Source of the DNA: HGM11525 sp036307445
Lineage (GTDB): Bacteria; Bacillota; Clostridia; UBA1381
NCBI GenBank assembly: GCA_036307445.1
Contig: JAXJXP010000045.1
Location: forward strand, 1 to 64,000
DNA: 64,000 bases
Direction: 5' to 3'
The position numbers and the translations under genes were made by a program. This document shows, piece by piece, positions 57,793 to 64,000 of the stretch; position 1 is the stretch's first letter, and every line of letters begins with the position of its first letter. Below the pieces are notes generated by a model. The model was not told the DNA's origin and ran no database searches. It worked only from the letters and a program-made list of their open reading frames with translations.

Positions 57793-57864
57793 TTTCTGCT
57801 CTATATATACAGATAATAACTACTATAAAACATTTCTATCAATTCTGAAAGGAGGAAATGAAAA

Positions 57865-59943
57865 ATGGGAAGAGAATTTTCGTTGGAAAATACCAGAAAT
57901 ATCGGTATTATGGCTCATATCGACGCAGGTAAGACCACTACTACCGAGAGAATTCTTTACTATACTGGCCGTATCCACAAAATGGGTGAGACTCATGATG
58001 GTGCAGGTACAATGGACTGGATGGCTCAGGAGCAGGAACGTGGTATCACTATCACATCAGCTGCTACAACATGTCAGTGGAAGGGCAAGAGAATCAATAT
58101 CATTGACACACCGGGACACGTTGACTTTACCGTTGAGGTACAGCGTTCACTTCGCGTACTTGACGGTTCTGTAACAGTTATGTGTGCTAAGGGTGGTGTT
58201 GAGCCGCAGTCTGAGACAGTTTGGCGTCAGGCTAATGAATACAACGTACCCAGAATGATTTATGTTAACAAAATGGATATTCTTGGTGCTGATTTCTATC
58301 ACGTTATTGACATGGTAAAAGAGCGCTTGAAGGCAAACGGAGTACCCATTCAGCTTCCTATCGGTGCTGAGGATACCTTTAAGGGTATCGTTGACCTGAT
58401 GACAATGAAGGCTGAAATCTACTATGATGATTTGGGTAACGACGTTCGCGAGGAGGATATCCCTGCTGATATGCTCGATAAGGCTGAAGAATATAGAGCA
58501 AATATGGTTGAAGCAATTGCTGAAACAGATGAAGAGCTTATGATGAAGTACCTCGAGGGTGAGGAGATTTCAATTGATGAGCTCAAAAAAGCTCTCCGTA
58601 AGGCTACTATCGCTAACGAAATCGTTCCAATGTGCTGCGGTACATCATACAGAAATAAGGGTGTTCAGCTTCTTCTCGATGCTATTGTCGATTATATGCC
58701 GGCGCCGACAGATATTGCTAACATCAAGGGTGTTGTACCCGATACAGATGAAGAGCAGGAAAGACCGTCATCTGACGAGGCTCCTTTCGCAGCTCTTGCA
58801 TTTAAGATTGCAACAGACCCGTTCGTTGGTAAAATCTGCTTCTTCCGTGTATATTCAGGAACTGTTAATGCAGGTTCATACGTTCTTAACGCTTGCAAGG
58901 GAAATAAAGAGCGTCTCGGAAGAATTCTTCAGATGCATGCTAACCACAGAGAAGATATTGATATAGTATATTCAGGTGATATCGCTGCTGCTGTTGGTCT
59001 TAAGAATACAACAACAGGTGATACTCTTTGTGATGAAAAGCATCCAATTATACTTGAGTCAATGAACTTCCCCGAGCCTGTTATCCGTGTTGCTATTGAG
59101 CCTAAGACAAAAGCAGGTCAGGAAAAGATGGGTATTGCTCTTCAGAAGCTTGCTGAAGAAGACCCGACATTTAAAACTTATACTGATGAAGAGACAGGTC
59201 AGACAATTATCGCAGGTATGGGTGAGCTTCACCTTGAAATTATTGTAGACCGACTCTTAAGAGAGTTTAAGGTAGAGGCTAATGTAGGTGAACCTCAGGT
59301 TTCTTACAGAGAGGCTATCAGAAAGCCGGTTGACGTTGAGCATAAGTATGCGCGTCAGTCTGGTGGTAAGGGTCAGTACGGACATGTATTGATGAAGATG
59401 GAGCCGCTTGAGGAAGGTAAGGGTTACGAGTTCGTAAATGCTGTTGTCGGCGGTGCTATTCCTAAGGAGTATATCCCGGCAGTAGATGCTGGTGTACAGG
59501 GCGCTATGCAGTCAGGTATTCTTGCAGGCTACAACGTAGTTGACGTAAAGGTAACACTTTATGATGGTTCTTACCACGAAGTTGACTCTTCAGAAATGGC
59601 ATTTAAGATTGCCGCTTCTATGGCATTCAAAGAGGGTATGAAGAAGGCTGATCCTGTTATCAAGGAGCCTATCATGCTTGTAAATGTTATTATGCCTGAT
59701 GAGTACCTTGGCGACGTTATGGGTGACCTTAACTCACGTCGTGGTATGATCCAGAAGATGGAAGCACTTTCTGGTGCACAGAGAATCACAGCTATGGTTC
59801 CGCTTTCAGAGATGTTCGGTTACGCAACTGAGCTTCGTTCAAGAACACAGGGCCGTGGACAGTACACTATGGAGCCTTCACACTATTCTGAAGTACCTAA
59901 GTCAATCCAGGATAAGATTGTAAACGACCGTACAAAGAACTAA
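57865..59943 (+). CDS. fusA: Elongation factor G
   Basis: A 692-residue translocation GTPase. G1 MAHIDAGKTTTTERIL, switch II DTPGHVDFTVEVQRS and NKMD lie in the N-terminal domain, followed by domains II-V with HRHEDIDIVYSGD-type and GKGQYGHVLMKMEP motifs. Complete with normal length. AAAGGAGG precedes ATG 57865. Confidence 0.98.
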   Translation: MGREFSLENTRNIGIMAHIDAGKTTTTERILYYTGRIHKMGETHDGAGTMDWMAQEQERGITITSAATTCQWKGKRINIIDTPGHVDFTVEVQRSLRVLDGSVTVMCAKGGVEPQSETVWRQANEYNVPRMIYVNKMDILGADFYHVIDMVKERLKANGVPIQLPIGAEDTFKGIVDLMTMKAEIYYDDLGNDVREEDIPADMLDKAEEYRANMVEAIAETDEELMMKYLEGEEISIDELKKALRKATIANEIVPMCCGTSYRNKGVQLLLDAIVDYMPAPTDIANIKGVVPDTDEEQERPSSDEAPFAALAFKIATDPFVGKICFFRVYSGTVNAGSYVLNACKGNKERLGRILQMHANHREDIDIVYSGDIAAAVGLKNTTTGDTLCDEKHPIILESMNFPEPVIRVAIEPKTKAGQEKMGIALQKLAEEDPTFKTYTDEETGQTIIAGMGELHLEIIVDRLLREFKVEANVGEPQVSYREAIRKPVDVEHKYARQSGGKGQYGHVLMKMEPLEEGKGYEFVNAVVGGAIPKEYIPAVDAGVQGAMQSGILAGYNVVDVKVTLYDGSYHEVDSSEMAFKIAASMAFKEGMKKADPVIKEPIMLVNVIMPDEYLGDVMGDLNSRRGMIQKMEALSGAQRITAMVPLSEMFGYATELRSRTQGRGQYTMEPSHYSEVPKSIQDKIVNDRTKN

Positions 59944-59972
59944 AATATTTTAAGTAAATTTCATAAAAAGAC

Positions 59973-60001
59973 TTGATTTTTACAGTAAAAGATTGTAAAA
60001 T
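59973..60001 (+). promoter_or_regulatory. Possible separate promoter of tuf
   Basis: TTGATT, 17 bp, TAAAAT in the fusA-tuf gap, 47 bp before the start. Confidence 0.5.
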
Positions 60002-60047
60002 ATAAAGTAATTGGTTAATAATCCAAAACTAAAGGAGGAAATTCAAA

Positions 60048-61250
60048 ATGGCAAAGGCAAAATTTGAAAGAAATAAGCCCCACGTAAACATTGGTACCAT
60101 TGGTCACGTTGACCATGGTAAGACAACTCTTACTGCAGCTATCACAAAGGTACTTGCACTTAAGGGACAGGCTGAGTTCTCAGCTTACGACAACATCGAT
60201 AAGGCTCCTGAGGAGAGAGAAAGAGGTATTACTATCTCTACAGCTCACGTTGAGTACGAGACAGAAACACGTCACTACGCTCACGTTGACTGCCCGGGAC
60301 ATGCTGACTACGTTAAGAACATGATCACTGGTGCTGCTCAGATGGACGGTGCTATCCTTGTTGTTTCTGCAGCAGATGGCCCTATGCCTCAGACAAGAGA
60401 GCATATCCTTCTTTCACGTCAGGTTGGCGTTCCTTACATTGTTGTATTTATGAACAAGGCTGACCAGGTTGATGACCCTGAGCTTCTTGAGCTTGTTGAA
60501 ATGGAAATCAGAGACCTTCTTAATGAGTATGAGTTCCCCGGTGACGATACACCTATCGTAACTGGTTCAGGTCTTGCAGTTCTTGAGTCAACATCAACAG
60601 ACCCAAATGCTCCTGAGTATGCTTGTATCCTTAAGCTTATGGACGAAGTTGACGCTTACATCCCGACACCTGAGAGAAAGGCAGATCAGCCGTTCTTGAT
60701 GCCTATCGAGGATATCTTCTCAATCACAGGCCGTGGTACTGTTGCTACTGGTAGAGTTGAGAGAGGTCAACTTAAGCTTTCAGAAGAAGTTGAAATCGTT
60801 GGTCTTACTGACGAGGCTAGAAAAGTTGTTGTTACAGGTATCGAGATGTTCAGAAAGCTTCTTGATTACGCTGAAGCAGGCGACAACATCGGTGCACTTC
60901 TCCGTGGTGTTCAGAGAACAGAGATTGAGCGTGGACAGGTTCTTGCTGCTCCTGGTTCAATTCATCCGCATACAAAGTTCAAGGGTGAGGTTTACGTTCT
61001 TACTAAGGAAGAAGGCGGCCGTCATACACCGTTCTTCAACAACTACAGACCTCAGTTCTATTTCAGAACAACTGACGTTACTGGTGTTATCGAGCTTCCT
61101 CAGGGCACAGAGATGTGTATGCCTGGCGACAACGTAAAGATGTCTGTTGAGCTTATTACACCGATCGCTATCGAGAAGGGTCTTCGTTTCGCTATCCGTG
61201 AGGGTGGTAGAACAGTTGGTTCAGGTGTCGTATCTGAAATCGACGAATAA
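60048..61250 (+). CDS. tuf: Elongation factor Tu
   Basis: A 400-residue EF-Tu delivering aminoacyl-tRNA to the ribosome. GHVDHGKTTL at 19-28, the effector region RGITIST, DCPGHADYVKNMITG and MNKAD are all present. Codon use is the most biased in the window, as expected of the most abundant protein. It ends the str operon and is followed by a strong terminator. Confidence 0.98.
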   Translation: MAKAKFERNKPHVNIGTIGHVDHGKTTLTAAITKVLALKGQAEFSAYDNIDKAPEERERGITISTAHVEYETETRHYAHVDCPGHADYVKNMITGAAQMDGAILVVSAADGPMPQTREHILLSRQVGVPYIVVFMNKADQVDDPELLELVEMEIRDLLNEYEFPGDDTPIVTGSGLAVLESTSTDPNAPEYACILKLMDEVDAYIPTPERKADQPFLMPIEDIFSITGRGTVATGRVERGQLKLSEEVEIVGLTDEARKVVVTGIEMFRKLLDYAEAGDNIGALLRGVQRTEIERGQVLAAPGSIHPHTKFKGEVYVLTKEEGGRHTPFFNNYRPQFYFRTTDVTGVIELPQGTEMCMPGDNVKMSVELITPIAIEKGLRFAIREGGRTVGSGVVSEIDE

Positions 61251-61276
61251 TTCCCGTCTTATAATAAGTAATAATT

Positions 61277-61312
61277 ATGCGATTTCCGCTTTGTCGGAAA
61301 TCGCATTTTTTT
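61277..61312 (+). terminator. Terminator of tuf
   Basis: 12-bp stem ATGCGATTTCCG/CGGAAATCGCAT, 6-nt loop, T7 tail. Confidence 0.85.
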
Positions 61313-61318
61313 GCAAAA

Positions 61319-61346
61319 AAAATAAAGAGCATTTGCTCTTTATTTT
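61319..61346 (-). terminator. Terminator of the amidohydrolase operon
   Basis: 12-bp stem AAAATAAAGAGC/GCTCTTTATTTT, 4-nt loop; it overlaps the amidohydrolase stop at 61340. Confidence 0.7.
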
Positions 61347-62482
61347 GAATATACTGTTTTCCCATTTATAATAGTAAGTACGTTTTCTGACATAAAATCA
61401 AGTGGGTGAGAGTCAAATAAAGCAAAATCTGCATCAAGCCCTTCTCTAATTGAGCCGACGGTATCGTCAATATAACAATTTGTTGCCGCATTAGATGTAA
61501 TTGCAAGTAATGCTTTTGCTTTATCCATTCCATTCTTTACGGATAATTGAGCCATTAGTCTTAAATTACCAATTGTAATTTCCGGATGGTCAGTTATAAT
61601 TGCAACGGAGACTCCCTTTTCTGAAAGTGTCTTGTAGATTGGAAAGCCAAGACTTGACAGCTCTGGTTTGCTTCTGTCCGTAAGAGTCGGTCCTAACATA
61701 ACAGGCACGTTCTTCTCCTTAAGAATGTCTGCAATCAGCTCGCCATCGGTACAGTGCTCAATAGTTACATTGATGTCAAACTCCTTTGCAAGCCTTAATG
61801 CGCTGCATATGTCATCTGCACGATGAGCGTGTACTTTGGCAGGTATTTCTTTTCTGACAAGAGGGAGAAGTGCATCGTTTTTAATGTCAAAATCAACCTT
61901 ATCACCATCCTCTTGAGCTGTTTGAAGTGAATTTGAATAGTCCTTCGCTTTATATAAAGCCTCTCTTATCAGTGCCATCGTACCCATTCTGGTTATAGGT
62001 GCTTCGTCCTTGTCGGAATAAATCATTTTTGGATTTTCGCCAAGTGCAATTTTAATTGCAACAGGGGCTTTTACTATCATATCATCAACACATATACCGG
62101 ATGTTTTGATTGCAGCAAACTGTCCGCCTATTGGGTTTGCGCTGCCAGGACCTGTTACTACACAGGTAACACCTGCACGACGTGCTTCGTCAAATCCTCG
62201 GTCAAAGGGGTTAATTGCATCAATCGCACGCAAGTGTGGCATAATTGGGTCGGAATCCTCGTTCCCATCATCACTCTCAACACCTTGAGAATCACCGACC
62301 AGACCCAAATGGCAGTGAGCATCGATTAGTCCGGGTGTGAGGTATCCGCCTTTTGCGTCAATTATATTTGCATTACTTGGTATTTCGCCGTTTATGCTGA
62401 TTATTTTATTGTCAAATATAACATTTCCCATTTCAAAGCTGCCATCTGCTGTCATTATATTTGCGTTTATAATTGCAGTCAT
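61340..62482 (-). CDS. Amidohydrolase-family metal-dependent hydrolase
   Basis: A 380-residue amidohydrolase-superfamily protein with TIM-barrel metal motifs: G-L-I-D-A-H-C-H-L-G (His56, His58), V-H-A-H-R-A near 220, I-E-H-C-T near 243 and I-I-T-D-H-P-E near 296 with the conserved Asp. It is like imidazolonepropionase-type or uncharacterised clostridial amidohydrolases; the substrate is unknown. It starts 20 bp after trxB, and AAAGGT precedes ATG 62482. The link to trxB is probably only transcriptional. Confidence 0.85.
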   Translation of the reverse strand: MTAIINANIMTADGSFEMGNVIFDNKIISINGEIPSNANIIDAKGGYLTPGLIDAHCHLGLVGDSQGVESDDGNEDSDPIMPHLRAIDAINPFDRGFDEARRAGVTCVVTGPGSANPIGGQFAAIKTSGICVDDMIVKAPVAIKIALGENPKMIYSDKDEAPITRMGTMALIREALYKAKDYSNSLQTAQEDGDKVDFDIKNDALLPLVRKEIPAKVHAHRADDICSALRLAKEFDINVTIEHCTDGELIADILKEKNVPVMLGPTLTDRSKPELSSLGFPIYKTLSEKGVSVAIITDHPEITIGNLRLMAQLSVKNGMDKAKALLAITSNAATNCYIDDTVGSIREGLDADFALFDSHPLDFMSENVLTIINGKTVYSK

Positions 62483-62503
62483 TTGTAAAGTACCTTTCAG
62501 AAA

Positions 62504-63418
62504 TTATAAAGATTTAATGTAATTTATTGCAGAAGTTGCTGCTATAGCGCCATCTGCCGCGGCTGTTATAATCTGCCTCAATGGTGTATTTCTTACATCG
62601 CCTGCGGCATATATACCGCTGATGCTTGTAGACATATGCTCATCACAGATAACACTGCCGTCATCTGCAATTTTTGCTGAATTCATTATCAGGGAATTTT
62701 CTGGGTTTCTGCCAACTGCAACAAAAACAGCATCAGTATTGATAACCTCAACTTTTCCTGATATTGTGTTCGCTGTAACAACAGATTTAACTGAAAAATC
62801 GCCCTGTATTTTTTCAATGCGTCTGTTTGTGAGAACATCTATTGTTGGGTTAGCCCTGACTTTTTCTATCAGAATATTGTCTGCCCTGAATTTTTCTGAC
62901 CTGTGAAGAAGATAGACTTTGTTACAAAGGCCTGAGAGATATAGGGCGTCTTCAAAAGCTGTATTTCCTCCGCCTACAACTATTGCGGTTTTTCCTTTGG
63001 AAAAAGCACCGTCACAGGTTGCACAGTATGATACGCCTGCACCTGATAATTCGTCTTCCCCCTGAACACCAAGCTTACGAGGCTTTGCTCCGGTTGCAAG
63101 AATAATTGTCTTTGTTTCATAAACATTCTTGCGTGTAACAAGCTTTTTTACTGGTGCATTTATGTTTTCGATTGTTCGAATATTTTCTGTTTTAAATTCG
63201 CAGTCAAACTGCTCGGCATGTGAGTGCATTATATTTGCAAGCTCAAGACCTTTAATAGAAGGGAAACCGAGGTAGTTATCAACATCTGAAGTATAGTTGA
63301 TTTGTCCACCAAAGCCTGTCCCTTCAAAAACAACTGTTTTCATTCCGCCTCTTGCGGCATAGATTGCGGCGGATAAGCCTGCTGCACCGCCACCTATAAT
63401 TGCAATATCATATAGCAT
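62504..63418 (-). CDS. trxB: Thioredoxin reductase
   Basis: A 304-residue FAD/NADPH disulfide reductase. FAD-binding GGGAAGLSAAIYAARGG near 9-25, the redox pair C132-A-T-C135 in VSYCATCDGAF, the NADPH motif VVGGGNTAFEDALYL near 152 and the C-terminal GIYAAGDVRN. Its ATG overlaps the stop of the upstream glycosyltransferase (TAATG), so they are translationally coupled. No thioredoxin gene is adjacent. Confidence 0.95.
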   Translation of the reverse strand: MLYDIAIIGGGAAGLSAAIYAARGGMKTVVFEGTGFGGQINYTSDVDNYLGFPSIKGLELANIMHSHAEQFDCEFKTENIRTIENINAPVKKLVTRKNVYETKTIILATGAKPRKLGVQGEDELSGAGVSYCATCDGAFSKGKTAIVVGGGNTAFEDALYLSGLCNKVYLLHRSEKFRADNILIEKVRANPTIDVLTNRRIEKIQGDFSVKSVVTANTISGKVEVINTDAVFVAVGRNPENSLIMNSAKIADDGSVICDEHMSTSISGIYAAGDVRNTPLRQIITAAADGAIAATSAINYIKSL

Positions 63419-64000
63419 TAAAATCGTACCTCTTCAATAATATATCTGGGTCTGCGTTTAACTTCTTTATACATCTTACCGATGTATTCACCTATCAAAC
63501 CTAATGATACAAGCTGTACCCCTCCGATAAACCATATTGACATCATAATAGAAGCCCATCCTGCATCGGTGTGACCGGTAAATTTCTGAATTAGTGTATA
63601 TACAGCCATCACTACAGCAATAATACAAGCTGCAGTACCTATTGCACTTATCATTCTTATTGGGGTTATGGAGAAAGACGTAATAGCATTAAATGCAAAA
63701 GAAAGCATCTTTTTAAGTGGATACTTTGACTCTCCTGCAAAACGCTCGGCTCTTTCGTAATATACTGTGTCTGATTTGAAACCTATAAGCGGAACCATAC
63801 CCCTCAAAAATAAATTTACTTCTGAAAATTCTGATAGGGCATTAAGAGCACGCTCGCTCATAAGGCGATAGTCAGCATGGTTGTAGACTGTATTAACGCC
63901 AAGACCTTGCATAAGCTTGTAGAACAGATGAGCTGTTGAACGTTTAAAAAATGTGTCTGTTTCTCTTTTTGAACGCACACCATAAACAACATCACAGCCG
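63418..64000 (-). CDS. Glycosyltransferase family 2, GtrB/DpgS-like (partial, runs off the window)
   Basis: The C-terminal ~193 residues of a GT2 membrane glycosyltransferase; the frame stays open to the window edge, so the N-terminal catalytic part is missing. Visible: GCDVVYGVRSKRETDTFFKR with the typical R-x-x-R-x-E-x-x-F-F-K-R, the YNHADYRLMSERALNAL segment, YYERAERFAGESKYPLKKML, then two membrane helices near the end. These enzymes transfer a sugar to undecaprenyl or dolichyl phosphate. It overlaps trxB. Confidence 0.88.
   Translation of the reverse strand, partial: GCDVVYGVRSKRETDTFFKRSTAHLFYKLMQGLGVNTVYNHADYRLMSERALNALSEFSEVNLFLRGMVPLIGFKSDTVYYERAERFAGESKYPLKKMLSFAFNAITSFSITPIRMISAIGTAACIIAVVMAVYTLIQKFTGHTDAGWASIMMSIWFIGGVQLVSLGLIGEYIGKMYKEVKRRPRYIIEEVRF

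Overview
The window is 64 kb of AT-rich, gene-dense chromosome from a spore-forming, anaerobic-type Clostridia (Firmicutes). The evidence is consensus sigma-A promoters with 17-bp spacers, strong AAGGAGG ribosome-binding sites, Bacillus/Clostridium gene orders (yhbY-nadD-yqeK-rsfS; ylxM-ffh-rpsP-khpA-rimM-trmD; L7Ae-like-rpsL-rpsG-fusA-tuf), a spoIIE gene and a SpoVB-type flippase. I cannot place the genus.

Layout. 0-1.6 kb: a large serine recombinase, probably the right end of an integrated element lying off-window, then tRNA-Leu. 1.7-6.7 kb: tRNA modification, ribosome assembly, NAD synthesis and leuS, with nadD and yqeK fused. 6.7-10.9 kb: an ABC exporter, proA and small envelope proteins. 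11-15.5 kb: carAB, with an attenuator-like leader and a CarA that has lost its glutaminase triad. 15.5-20.1 kb: SRP/ribosome/tRNA-modification operon and a ROK glucokinase. 20.1-28 kb: flippase, aroA, mazG, hup, rqcP, gap, yajC, mecA, dusB. 28.1-34.7 kb: an unrecognised three-gene cassette, then a metal block (DtxR-family regulator, CopA fused to a CopZ-like domain, feoA-feoB-Cys-rich protein with three matching operator-like sites). 34.8-44.2 kb: NSS transporter, SWIM/SNF2 helicase, phosphoesterase, spoIIE, acyl-CoA-synthetase-like enzyme and a zinc-ribbon protein. 44.2-47.3 kb: a probable orphan small RNA and fruK-ptsH-ptsI. 47.3-51.3 kb: ftsH and a tandem glycine riboswitch ahead of an alanine/glycine symporter.

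51.3-53.6 kb is the most accessory-looking stretch. It has a 200-bp fishbone of hairpins linked by a constant GCTAAAT/ATTTAGC heptamer leading into a four-helix-bundle (S23/IVP) gene, then a DUF559 endonuclease-like gene fitted between two inverted copies of a hairpin repeat, and a TraX-like membrane protein. 53.7-56.3 kb: a PAP2 phosphatase and a CapD/PglF-type nucleotide-sugar enzyme. 56.4-61.3 kb: the str operon. 61.3-64 kb: amidohydrolase, thioredoxin reductase and a glycosyltransferase running off the end.

The points most worth a second look are the catalytically dead CarA glutaminase with its putative attenuator, the hairpin array beside the S23-family gene, the DUF559 repeat cassette, the orphan small RNA, and the nested promoter/terminator/RBS palindrome of the DtxR-family gene. 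All functions are assigned by reading motifs; no database search was run.
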